The translations under genes and the position numbers were made by a program. Positions 7,703-15,387 of a stretch of DNA of 15,627 nucleotides are shown here, one piece after another. The stretch comes from Alphaproteobacteria bacterium (GTDB taxonomy: Bacteria > Pseudomonadota > Alphaproteobacteria > UBA8366): contig JABJCS010000488.1 of NCBI GenBank assembly GCA_018665505.1, positions 1-15,627 on the forward strand. Reading direction: 5' to 3'. The notes under the pieces are model-generated. The model was not told where the DNA came from and made no database searches. It was given only the letters and a program-made list of their open reading frames with translations. Position 1 is the first letter of the stretch. Every line of letters starts with the position of its first letter.

Positions 7703-8719
7703 ATGCTTCGGGCGATTGCATCACTATCAATTCTTCTGACTATTTCACTGCTATCAGGCAGTGCGGCGGCGGACGCAGAACCGCAGACATTTTCCTTGCC
7801 GGTGCAGTGTGGCTTTCCGGACGAGTGCTACATCCAGTCTCACGTCGATCTAGATCCCAGCCCCAGTACCGCCGACCACGCCTGCGGCATTAACACCTAT
7901 AACGGCCACAAGGGCACTGACTTCCGCCTGCGCAATCTGGACCTCATGGATCGGGGCGTGCCGGTCGTGGCGGCGGCGGCCGGCACCGTAATACGGAAAC
8001 GCGACGGTGTCCGCGACGTGCATATGAAGCTCTTCGGTAAAAAATTGGCTTTCCATCGAGGTGCGGGCAACTTCGTCGTCATCGATCACGGCAACGGATG
8101 GAGGAGCCAGTACGCCCATATGCGGAAAGGGAGTGTCGCGGTTAAACTTGGTATGAAAGTAAGAACCGGGCAACGCCTTGGCTTGGTCGGCCTTTCCGGC
8201 TTGACGGAATTTCCCCACTTGCACTTCGAGATCAATCATTCCGGCCAAACCATTGACCCTTTCGTGGGCAAGGCCAACGGAAACGATTGCAAGGGTCCGA
8301 AGAACACTCTGTGGACGGGTGCGGCACTCACCAAACTGCAATATCGAAAGTATTTTATAGTCGCGACTGGTTTCGCCGATACGCCGCTAAACCGGCAAGC
8401 TCTCCTTTATGGCCTGCATGTCCGCGACCGTTTTTCGCGCAAAGCTCCAGCCATCGCCTTTCATGTAGATTTCGCTGGAGGGCGCACCGGGGACACATAT
8501 TTGCTCCGCATCTTCGGCCCCGACGGCAAAGTCTTTGCGGAAAACCGAAAGCGCTTTGAGAAAGACGCGCAAATTAGATTTGATCTGGTCGGCAGAAAAA
8601 TTGCTCAACGACCCGCTTGGCCGACCGGCACTTACCGTGGAGAGTTTATATTATTTCGCGAGAAGGCCGGAAAACAGTCGATTTTACTGCGTCACGAACA
8701 AAGCATAACCGTTGAATAA
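7703..8719 (+). CDS. secreted M23 family (LytM-type) metallopeptidase with extra C-terminal domain
   Basis: This is a predicted exported zinc metallopeptidase of 338 residues, likely acting on peptidoglycan cross-bridges in the periplasm. A signal peptide is plain: MLRAIASLSILLTISLL, then SGSAAA with cleavage near residue 23. The M23 core holds the zinc ligands His69 and Asp73 (NGHKGTD) and His174 in the HxH pair (HLHFEI, 172-174), with the YAHM histidine at 139. All catalytic residues are therefore present, unlike the degenerate EnvC/NlpD activators. Four cysteines (36, 42, 61, 196) could form disulfides in the periplasm. Residues about 225-338 form a second, mostly beta-strand region that I do not recognise. 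ATG 7703 starts right before the signal peptide, 7 bases after rnd, with GAAGG at 7687-7691. An alternative GTG at 7682 would add seven residues and overlap rnd by 14 bases. It is convergent with ppx, 10 bases apart. Confidence 0.9.
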   Translation: MLRAIASLSILLTISLLSGSAAADAEPQTFSLPVQCGFPDECYIQSHVDLDPSPSTADHACGINTYNGHKGTDFRLRNLDLMDRGVPVVAAAAGTVIRKRDGVRDVHMKLFGKKLAFHRGAGNFVVIDHGNGWRSQYAHMRKGSVAVKLGMKVRTGQRLGLVGLSGLTEFPHLHFEINHSGQTIDPFVGKANGNDCKGPKNTLWTGAALTKLQYRKYFIVATGFADTPLNRQALLYGLHVRDRFSRKAPAIAFHVDFAGGRTGDTYLLRIFGPDGKVFAENRKRFEKDAQIRFDLVGRKIAQRPAWPTGTYRGEFILFREKAGKQSILLRHEQSITVE

Positions 8720-8729
8720 ACCGGCAATG

Positions 8730-10262
8730 TTATGCTGTAGCCGCTTGAGGGGACGGTTCATCGACAAACAATACTTGATAATCGCAATTGAGACTTTTCG
8801 CTAGCGCGCGGAACCGGCGTTCGACAACATCCCCGACCAGGATATCCGCATGTGCCGGCAAAATCAGCATCAGACGATCACCCTCGCGCTCTAACCGACT
8901 GGCTTCCAACAGGCCGATCGCGCCGCCCGTTAAGGTGTAAGCGAGGCGCATCGCAAGACCGACCGCGCGGGCTTCGGCCATTTTCGCCGAGGTAAGCAAT
9001 CTGTCGATTTTCCAGCGCCGAACGATGCCGTCCAAGGCTGAATGCCGCGACGCGACCGAAAGCGCCAACATCGCCCGTTCCTCGTGAGTCAGCCCGACAA
9101 GCGGCATTCTCAAGATACGCAGGAATACCTGTTCCGCACGGTAGTCCGGATGTTCCGACCACCCAATATCAGCCAAGTTTGCCGCTGCATGGCGCAGGCG
9201 CGCTTTCGCCGGCGTCTCTCCTTCAAATACGGGAGCCGTCCAATTCGCCAATGTCTCGCCGTCAGATGTGCTCCGGCCCGCACGCCCAGCGACCTCTTGG
9301 GTCATGGCGATCAACGAATCCTGCATCTTCCGCCTTTTGGAAAGCCGGTCATACAAGCACCCTTCACGCAATCCATAAGCGCAGAAAACGAGGTTCTGAA
9401 CCTGTGTCTTTTGGATCAGCCGTTCCAGCAGACGGGCCGCATAGGGCACGGAATCAATCCGTTGGCGGCTTAAGCCTTGCACGCCTTCCAGGGTATTTCG
9501 ACTCAAATGGCCGACTAAACGGGTAAATTCCAACGCCTCCGCCGCGCTCAGCGTATATTGCTGAATCACATGTATCGGATACCGCGCCTGATCCATATGT
9601 ACACGCGCGAGCGCGCGCCACGCCCCACCGACAGCGTAGAAGGATTGGCCTTCGAAAGTGTTCAACCAGTCGAGACCGGCCAAATGTTGATCGATAAAAC
9701 GATCCGCGTCCGCCGTATCGACATTGGCATCGCGGACGGCACGCAACGCGCCAAGTGGAAGCGTGGCTTTCTCCCGAAGTCGACCGTCACCGAGCCCCAC
9801 CAACTCAACGCTACCACCTCCAAGGTCACCCATGATCCCGCAAGCGTCCGGAATTCCGGAGAGCACCCCGTAGCCGGATAACTCCGCTTCGCGACCGCCG
9901 GAGACGACTTCGACCGTCAATCCGCATTCCCGTTGGACACGGTCGACAAAAGCTTTCCCGTTGCTCGCTTCGCGCACTGCCGCGGTCGCGACCGCTTGCA
10001 CGCGGCGTACCCCCATCGAATCCGTCAGTGCGACAAACCGATGCAGACAATTGAGCGCCATATCGATGTTCTCGGGCGACATCTTCCCATCGACATCAAG
10101 GCCGCGTCCTAATCCACAGATTACTTTTTCATTGAATACGGGAAGTGGCGCGCGTTTCGCGCCGTCATATACAACCAGCCGGATAGAGTTTGATCCAATA
10201 TCGATGACGGCTACCGGGCCTTTGCGTTTCCCAGTTTTCTTGCCTCTCAATATGCCGGGCAC
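8730..10262 (-). CDS. ppx: Ppx/GppA exopolyphosphatase
   Basis: Exopolyphosphatase removes terminal phosphates from long polyphosphate chains; GppA relatives also hydrolyse pppGpp to ppGpp. The protein has 510 residues, close to the enteric enzyme. The ASKHA-type N-terminus shows the first phosphate loop VIDIGSNSIRLVVYD (19-33). A glutamate in GGREAELSG (about 122-130) fits the catalytic base, and the second phosphate loop GDLGGGSVEL is at 145-154. The C-terminal half is helical and HD-like (LRHAAANLADIGW, then HEERAMLALSVASRHSALDG). The start is GTG, preceded by CGGAG at 10271-10275 with 8-base spacing. It begins 4 bases after the ppk stop, so the two opposing enzymes must be co-transcribed with ppk first. 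Whether it prefers polyphosphate or pppGpp cannot be decided by eye; the adjacency to ppk favours polyphosphate. Confidence 0.95.
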   Translation of the reverse strand: MPGILRGKKTGKRKGPVAVIDIGSNSIRLVVYDGAKRAPLPVFNEKVICGLGRGLDVDGKMSPENIDMALNCLHRFVALTDSMGVRRVQAVATAAVREASNGKAFVDRVQRECGLTVEVVSGGREAELSGYGVLSGIPDACGIMGDLGGGSVELVGLGDGRLREKATLPLGALRAVRDANVDTADADRFIDQHLAGLDWLNTFEGQSFYAVGGAWRALARVHMDQARYPIHVIQQYTLSAAEALEFTRLVGHLSRNTLEGVQGLSRQRIDSVPYAARLLERLIQKTQVQNLVFCAYGLREGCLYDRLSKRRKMQDSLIAMTQEVAGRAGRSTSDGETLANWTAPVFEGETPAKARLRHAAANLADIGWSEHPDYRAEQVFLRILRMPLVGLTHEERAMLALSVASRHSALDGIVRRWKIDRLLTSAKMAEARAVGLAMRLAYTLTGGAIGLLEASRLEREGDRLMLILPAHADILVGDVVERRFRALAKSLNCDYQVLFVDEPSPQAATA

Positions 10263-10266
10263 GACA

Positions 10267-12441
10267 TTATCTCCGCTGTAACGCCAATGGCATCATGGGA
10301 CGGCATTTTTCAAGGGCACTGCCACGCCCGGATAAGCTGGGATTTGTCATGAAATAGGTATGCGCGGAAAAATCATCCGGTCCTGAAGAAAGTCGCTCAA
10401 ACGAGCCATCCGGTTGCATCTCCCAACTCTGCGCGATGTCATTCCTATTGGCAACCATCACCTGTTCGACAATCTGCTTTTTGACCGTCGGATTGTCGAC
10501 GGGAATGAAGGTTTCTACCCGTCGGTGAAGATTTCGCGGCATCCAATCGGCCGACGATAGATAGACCTTGCAGGCGGATGATGGCAATTTCTCACCAGCG
10601 CCGAAACACACGATCCGGCTATGTTCCAAGAACCGCCCGACGATGCTTTTCACGCGAATATTATCCGACAATCCGGGCACACGCGGTCGTAGACAGCAAA
10701 TACCGCGAATAAACAATTCAATCTCGACGCCTGCACAGCTGGCCTTGTAGAGCGCATCGATCACTTCGCCGTCGACCAAGGAATTCATCTTAGCCCAAAT
10801 CGCCCCAGGCCGCCCGGCCTTGGCATGTTCCGCTTCTTCCTCAATGAGCCGTAATAATGTCGGCTTCAGAGTCGCGGGCGAGAATTCCAGCTTCTCCATT
10901 TGATCCGGCGTCGCATAACCCGTCATGTAGTTGAACAGGCGCGCAGCGTCGCGACCCAATGCTTCGTCGGAGGTAAAGAAGCTTAAATCCGTATAAATCC
11001 GAGCCGTGATCGGGTGGTAATTTCCCGTTCCAAAATGAACATATGTGCGTAGATCCGCCCCTTCGCGGCGGACGGCGAGCGAGACTTTCGCGTGAGTCTT
11101 CAGATCAATAAAGCCGTAGACGACCTGGACGCCGGAGCGCTCCAAATCTCGGGCGAGCTGAATATTCGCTTCTTCGTCGAAACGCGCCTTCAACTCGATC
11201 AACGCGGTCACCGATTTACCTGCTTCCGCCGCTTCGATGAGCGCTCCCACAATCGGTGAATCGTCGGAGGTTCGATACAGCGTCTGCTTGATCGCCACGA
11301 CCGCTGGGTCACGGGTCGCCTGGCGCAGGAATTGGACGACGACGTCGAAACTCTCATACGGATGGTGGACGACGAAATCCTTAGCGCGAATTGCCGCGAA
11401 GATATCGCCGCCGTATTCTCGAACGCGTTCCGGAAACCGCACGTTCATCCGCCCGTATTGTAGGTCTCTACGCTCGTCCACAATAATTTGTTTGATATCG
11501 CCAATGCCGAGCATGCGACGGCGCGAGAAGACATGGGTAAATTCTCCGTCGAATTCATGCATCACAAATTGGCGGAATTCCTCGGGCATCTTTTCGTCAA
11601 AATCGAGCCGGATAACATGTCCCCGGCGGCGGCGCTTCAAAGCACTCTCGAACGTCCTAACCAAGTCTTCGGCTTCTTCATCGATCTCGACCTCACTATC
11701 GCGGATGATCCGGAACATGCCGCAGCCCTCGACATCGAAACCGGGGAATAGCCGACCCAAATTGAGATCAATAATGTCTTCCAGCGCGACAAATCGAATG
11801 TCCCGGCCCGGTAGTCGCACGAAACGATCGATCTGGTGCGGGATGATGATCAGGCCTTTCATTTCCTTCTCATCCATCTCGCGCCGCAATTCGAGCGCGA
11901 AGACCACACTGCCATTTTGGATAAACGGGAACGGATGGGCGGGATCGACCGCAAGCGGTGTGATGACCGGGAAAACTTGCTTATCGAACCAGGATACAAG
12001 CCAGTCGTGATCCTCGGCATTTAAAGCGGCGGCATCGGCAACTTCGAGACCCGAGGCCTTACATTCCGCGAGCAGTTTAGCGAGACAATCATCCTGACCA
12101 TCGAGCAGTTCCGAGACCTTCTCACGGATTGCGTTCAATTGCTCCAATGGAGACATGCCGTCTTGGCTGCGTTCTGTAATGTCCGCGGCCACCTGTCCCG
12201 TCAGTCCAGCAGCCCGAACCATATAAAACTCGTCCAGATTGCTGGCGGAAATCGATAGGAATCGCGCTCGCTCCAACAATGGATTAGCCGTGTTGTTGGC
12301 CTCCGCCAGGACGCGCATGTTGAATTCCAGCCACGACAATTCGCGGTTAATAAACCGTTCACTCGACGTCAAATCAATCCTCGGCGTCGCAGCTTGCATC
12401 TCCTGCGTTTCGCGCCGCGTCAATTGTTGTGGCTGCACCAT
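10267..12441 (-). CDS. ppk1: polyphosphate kinase 1
   Basis: PPK1 reversibly builds polyphosphate from ATP through a phosphohistidine intermediate at the inner face of the membrane. It has 724 residues, normal for the family. The N-terminal domain opens with [16 protein letters not shown] (30-45). The head domain follows, then two phospholipase D-like catalytic domains. The phospho-accepting His450 is in [13 protein letters not shown] and the second His469 in [11 protein letters not shown], matching His435 and His454 of the E. coli enzyme. The second HKD-like site is around His608 (EHSRIVCFG). ATG 12441 was preferred because AAGGA lies 10 bases upstream; a TTG 42 bases earlier and an ATG 42 bases later (residue 15) are other candidates. 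The gene is first in a two-gene unit with ppx and diverges from sixA over 134 bases. I looked there for a Pho box and saw no convincing one. Confidence 0.97.
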   Translation of the reverse strand: MVQPQQLTRRETQEMQAATPRIDLTSSERFINRELSWLEFNMRVLAEANNTANPLLERARFLSISASNLDEFYMVRAAGLTGQVAADITERSQDGMSPLEQLNAIREKVSELLDGQDDCLAKLLAECKASGLEVADAAALNAEDHDWLVSWFDKQVFPVITPLAVDPAHPFPFIQNGSVVFALELRREMDEKEMKGLIIIPHQIDRFVRLPGRDIRFVALEDIIDLNLGRLFPGFDVEGCGMFRIIRDSEVEIDEEAEDLVRTFESALKRRRRGHVIRLDFDEKMPEEFRQFVMHEFDGEFTHVFSRRRMLGIGDIKQIIVDERRDLQYGRMNVRFPERVREYGGDIFAAIRAKDFVVHHPYESFDVVVQFLRQATRDPAVVAIKQTLYRTSDDSPIVGALIEAAEAGKSVTALIELKARFDEEANIQLARDLERSGVQVVYGFIDLKTHAKVSLAVRREGADLRTYVHFGTGNYHPITARIYTDLSFFTSDEALGRDAARLFNYMTGYATPDQMEKLEFSPATLKPTLLRLIEEEAEHAKAGRPGAIWAKMNSLVDGEVIDALYKASCAGVEIELFIRGICCLRPRVPGLSDNIRVKSIVGRFLEHSRIVCFGAGEKLPSSACKVYLSSADWMPRNLHRRVETFIPVDNPTVKKQIVEQVMVANRNDIAQSWEMQPDGSFERLSSGPDDFSAHTYFMTNPSLSGRGSALEKCRPMMPLALQRR
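10271..10275 (-). promoter_or_regulatory. ribosome binding site CGGAG supporting the GTG start of ppx
   Basis: On the minus strand CGGAG lies 8 bases before GTG 10262, within the last codons of ppk. It supports the non-ATG start and translational coupling of ppx to ppk. Confidence 0.65.
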
Positions 12442-12564
12442 TCCTTCTTCGTCCTTCCAAGATTGCCAATGGCGTATCGGCAACCAAGATCACTATCCAA
12501 TGCCTCTGTCGAGGTAGCGTTTTGGTGACATTTCGTTTTCTAACGCGGCCACCCTAACATAGCC

Positions 12565-12570
12565 AAGGGA
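12565..12570 (+). promoter_or_regulatory. ribosome binding site AAGGGA of sixA
   Basis: AAGGGA sits 5 bases before ATG 12576 and fixes the start, which is immediately followed by the RHG motif region. The rest of the 134-base divergent region holds no clear promoter motif on either strand. Confidence 0.7.
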
Positions 12571-12575
12571 TTCAT

Positions 12576-13085
12576 ATGGTTACGCTACATCTCCTACGCC
12601 ATGCTAAAGCAAAATCCGCGCCGGAGTTAAGAGATATTGACCGCCCCTTAGCGGAACGAGGCCATCGCGATGCGGATACCATGGGGCAACGCCTCGCTGA
12701 ATGGGCTGTGAATCCAGCGCTCATACTATGCTCTTCCGCACAACGCGCCCGAGAAACCTTGGCTGGCATTCTCCCCCATTTGAGCGGAAGCCGTACAATC
12801 GAGATCGAGGAAGGATTATACAATTTCGACCAAAGCATTGTATTTAAAAGAGTTTCTGACTGTGTGAGCGACGACACCACAATTCTTGTCATTGGCCACA
12901 ACCCGGCATTAGAGCAATTGACCGGATATCTGGCCGCCGATGGCGCCCCCTCCGCCATGCGACAATTGAACACCAAATTTCCGACCTGCGCCCTGGCCAC
13001 ACTGGAATTCACCTTCAATGATTGGGCGTCAATCGGGCCCAAAACTGGTCGATTGATACGTCTTTCCATACCTGGAGAGAGTTAA
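12576..13085 (+). CDS. sixA: SixA-type histidine phosphatase (phosphohistidine phosphatase)
   Basis: This is a small cytoplasmic member of the histidine phosphatase (phosphoglycerate mutase-like) superfamily, 169 residues, about the length of SixA. SixA removes phosphate from histidines of phosphorelay or phosphotransferase proteins. The catalytic motif LLRHAKA has Arg8 and the nucleophile His9. The second basic cluster is SSAQRARET (53-61, Arg57 probable). The second histidine is His108 in VIGHNPALEQL. SixA-like order is kept with no extra domain and no signal peptide. Its position, divergent from ppk and beyond it ppx, suggests a link with phosphate or polyphosphate control, which is inference. 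The target protein is not shown by the sequence. Other small histidine phosphatases of unknown substrate share the same pattern, so the subfamily name is likely but not proven. Confidence 0.88.
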   Translation: MVTLHLLRHAKAKSAPELRDIDRPLAERGHRDADTMGQRLAEWAVNPALILCSSAQRARETLAGILPHLSGSRTIEIEEGLYNFDQSIVFKRVSDCVSDDTTILVIGHNPALEQLTGYLAADGAPSAMRQLNTKFPTCALATLEFTFNDWASIGPKTGRLIRLSIPGES

Positions 13086-13098
13086 ACAGCATGGGAAC

Positions 13099-13125
13099 TT
13101 GCGGCGATGCCGCAAAACGTTAAAT
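13099..13125 (+). terminator. probable terminator hairpin after sixA
   Basis: TTGCGGC (13099-13105) and GCCGCAA (13109-13115) form a perfect 7-base stem with a GAT loop, 13 bases after the sixA stop codon. An A/T-rich stretch follows (AACGTTAAATTT), but without an uninterrupted T-run. It would separate sixA from the permease gene. Confidence 0.45.
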
Positions 13126-13175
13126 TTCCCTGCACTCATCTGCATCCAGGCAACCTTTGGTCCCGTTACGCTCAT

Positions 13176-14126
13176 ATGCTCGCATAAACCATCCGCCGCT
13201 TTGTCTATCTGATCCCGGTTCTGTTCGTCCTAACCGTCGTTGTATTCCTCTTCGTACAGCTTCTACCGGGCGACATTATCGACATTATGATCGGTGAGGA
13301 GGATGTCGAGGATCCGGAAGTACGCATCGCGTTGACCAAAGAACTAGGCCTCGATCAGCCGCTATACGTGCAATACGGAAAATGGATCGGACGGATTTTG
13401 CAAGGCGACCTCGGCAAATCCCTGATCACTCGGCGTGACGTCAGCCTGGAATTGTTCGATCGTATCCCCGCGACCGCCTATCTCGCGATCACCGGGATGA
13501 TATTGTCGATGTTGATCGCCATTCCCATGGGCACCTTAGCGGCACTCAAACGAAATACCTATATCGATAATTCAATCCAAATCATGGCGCTTATCGGCAT
13601 TTCGATACCGGAGTTCTGGTTCGCGATCATGGCAATCCTCGCCTTTTCCCTACACCTCGGCTGGCTGCCGTCATCGGGATATACCAGCCCACTGGAAAAC
13701 CTATGGGAGAGCCTCGTCTATCTCCTCCTGCCCGCCATCGCGATCGGCTTCCGGCAGGCGGCCTATACGACCCGTCTGACCCGCTCCAGCATGCTGGACG
13801 AGATGAACAAGGAATATGTCGATACCGCACGCTCGCTCGGCTTCGGCGAAGGTAAGGTCATTTATAAATACACCCTGCGCAACGCGATGATTCCGACCTT
13901 GACGATTAGCGGGCTGCAATTCGCCGATCTATTGGGGGGCACCGTGGTTTTGGAGGCGATCTTTGCATGGCCAGGGATCGGGCGGGTCATCTTTGAAGCG
14001 ATCATCCAGCGCGATTATCCGATGATCCAGTCCGGCATCTTAGTCTTGGGGTTCTTCGTCGTCATTACCAACCTGGTCGTTGACATCGCCTATCGAACCT
14101 TAAACCCGCGCGTTGAGCTGAATTAA
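13176..14126 (+). CDS. DppB/OppB-type ABC transporter permease, N-terminus interrupted by an in-frame TAA at codon 4 (possible pseudogene)
   Basis: This is an inner-membrane permease of dipeptide/oligopeptide/nickel ABC importers. From ATG 13176 the codons read Met-Leu-Ala-stop-Thr-Ile-Arg-Arg-Phe, and then run open to a normal C-terminus (LNPRVELN). Intact relatives usually begin with a short Met-x-x-Tyr-x-x-Arg-Arg pattern and total about 310-340 residues; here the count would be 316 codons including the TAA. The first helix is present after the stop (FVYLIPVLFVLTVVVFLFVQ), followed by LLPGD. The EAA loop that docks on the ATPase is intact (EYVDTARSLGFGEGKVIYKY, about 214-233), as are the late helices. 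The first standard start after the TAA is ATG 13287 (codon 38), which would lose the first helix and LLPGD. No binding protein, second permease or ATPase is in view. It is best read as a recently disrupted gene; a sequencing error or unusual initiation cannot be excluded. It overlaps the next gene's stop by 4 bases. Confidence 0.8.
13185..13187 (+). other. in-frame TAA at codon 4 of the DppB-type permease
   Basis: ATG-CTC-GCA-TAA-ACC-ATC-CGC-CGC is read from 13176. The stop sits where relatives usually carry an aromatic residue, most often Tyr, so a single change from TAC or TAT to TAA would explain it. Between 13188 and 13286 the frame contains no ATG, GTG or TTG; only rare CTG, ATC or ATT initiation could rescue the whole first helix. 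Confidence 0.85.
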
Positions 14127-15322
14127 ATAACGGCTCGATCCCGCAGCGACTCAATCTCCGACACGCCATAGCCAATTTCCGTCAACACCGCCACAGTGTC
14201 CGCGCCCACCAGCGGTGGCGGAACGTCAGCCCCGGTCTCCTCACCGGTCACCTTGAAGGGTGTATTTGTATACGGCAACGCTCTGCCGTCCATCGGCGAT
14301 CGGGTCTCGGCGAACAATTGGCGGTGGGCAAGCTGGGGATCGGAAAGCACGTCCGGCAACTGCAATACCGCCGCCGCGGGCACAGCGGCCGCGGCAAAAC
14401 GTTTCTCCCAATTCGCCGCCGTATCTTCGGACAAAGCCGCTCGTAACTCCTGCAGACATTCCGTTTGGTGCTCCAGGCGCGCTTCGAGTGTTGAGAAACG
14501 ACTATCCTCACCCATCTCCGGCCGCCCGATCACGCCCCAGACCTTCGCCGTCTGCGCTTCAATTGCAGGCATCAACAACAATACACCGTCTTTCGTCGGA
14601 TGAGTGTCTGCGACCGGATTGCCTGACAATGAACGGCTACCCATGAGCGCCGGCTCGAAACCGAACGCCGTTTGCAGCAAATTCGGCGAAGTGAGCGAAG
14701 CGCCCACATCCTGCATGGAGAGGTCGATCATCGCGCCCTCGCCGGTCCGCTCACGTTTGAACAAGGCACCCGCAATCGCAAAAGCCCCCGTGATCGCCGC
14801 CGCCATATCGACGACAATCGCACCGACCCGCATTGGCCCCGTCTCCGCTGTCCCATTGACCGCCATCACGCCGGAAAGCGCCTGCACGGTCGGGTCGTAG
14901 GCAGCTGATTGCGAGCGCGGCCCGGTTTGCCCGAACCCTGTCACGGCGCAATAGATGAGCTTCGGATTTATCGCACGCAGATCATCCCAACCGTATCCCA
15001 TGCGGTCCATGGTACCGGCCTTGAAGTTCTCGACCACGACGTCGGCATCCTTCACCAGGCGATGGATCACTTCCTTCGCGTCCGGATGTTTCAGGTCGAG
15101 GTTTATGGAGCGCTTGCCCGCATTGGCGCTCAGATAAATAGCGGAATATTTAGCGGCCTGAAGCCCGTCATCCAGTGGATACATCTGACGGCCTTGATCG
15201 CCGATGCCCGGCTGTTCGATCTTCACGACATCCGCGCCCATCAGGGCTAATTGGTATGTGGCGAACGGACCGGCAATCGCCTGGGTAAAATCAATTACAC
15301 GCACACCTTCGAAGGTTCGCAT
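14123..15322 (-). CDS. CaiB/BaiF family (family III) CoA-transferase, second copy
   Basis: This family III CoA-transferase has 399 residues and would transfer CoA between acyl-CoA and a free acid. The N-terminal signature is complete: GVRVIDFTQAIAGPFATYQL (6-25) and LMGADVVKIEQPG (27-39), then NAGKRSINLDLK (67-78) and VVENFKAG. The predicted nucleophile is Asp172 in IVVDMAAAITGAF. It differs strongly from the copy at 3408-4595, so this is not a recent duplication. Its sequence is closer to the general succinyl-CoA/L-malate or formyl-CoA transferase pattern, but I would not name a substrate. ATG 15322 is favoured because AGGGGG (15330-15335) lies 7 bases away; a GTG directly before it is the alternative. 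The SDR upstream on the same strand ends 65 bases earlier, suggesting one transcript. Its stop overlaps the permease stop. Confidence 0.93.
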   Translation of the reverse strand: MRTFEGVRVIDFTQAIAGPFATYQLALMGADVVKIEQPGIGDQGRQMYPLDDGLQAAKYSAIYLSANAGKRSINLDLKHPDAKEVIHRLVKDADVVVENFKAGTMDRMGYGWDDLRAINPKLIYCAVTGFGQTGPRSQSAAYDPTVQALSGVMAVNGTAETGPMRVGAIVVDMAAAITGAFAIAGALFKRERTGEGAMIDLSMQDVGASLTSPNLLQTAFGFEPALMGSRSLSGNPVADTHPTKDGVLLLMPAIEAQTAKVWGVIGRPEMGEDSRFSTLEARLEHQTECLQELRAALSEDTAANWEKRFAAAAVPAAAVLQLPDVLSDPQLAHRQLFAETRSPMDGRALPYTNTPFKVTGEETGADVPPPLVGADTVAVLTEIGYGVSEIESLRDRAVI

Positions 15323-15329
15323 CACCCGT

Positions 15330-15335
15330 CCCCCT
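15330..15335 (-). promoter_or_regulatory. ribosome binding site AGGGGG of the second CoA-transferase
   Basis: On the minus strand AGGGGG precedes a GTG-ATG pair: 4 bases to GTG 15325 and 7 bases to ATG 15322. The spacing favours the ATG. Confidence 0.6.
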
Positions 15336-15387
15336 ATCAGCGACGCGGCAGGCGAAACCGTGCCGCCCGCCGCATCCGCGATTTCAC

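Noticed and set aside
9600..9630. An alternating GCGCGAGCGCGCG tract as a possible repeat or Z-DNA element
   Set aside because: It encodes ordinary Ala/Arg codons of ppx and is short, so composition explains it.
12442..12575. A PhoB box between ppk and sixA
   Set aside because: Only a single half-site-like TGTCAC is present, with no second repeat at 11-base spacing, so a Pho regulon claim is not supported.
13086..13175. Remnant of a substrate-binding protein gene before the permease
   Set aside because: The 90 bases hold only a hairpin and no readable piece of a binding protein in any frame.
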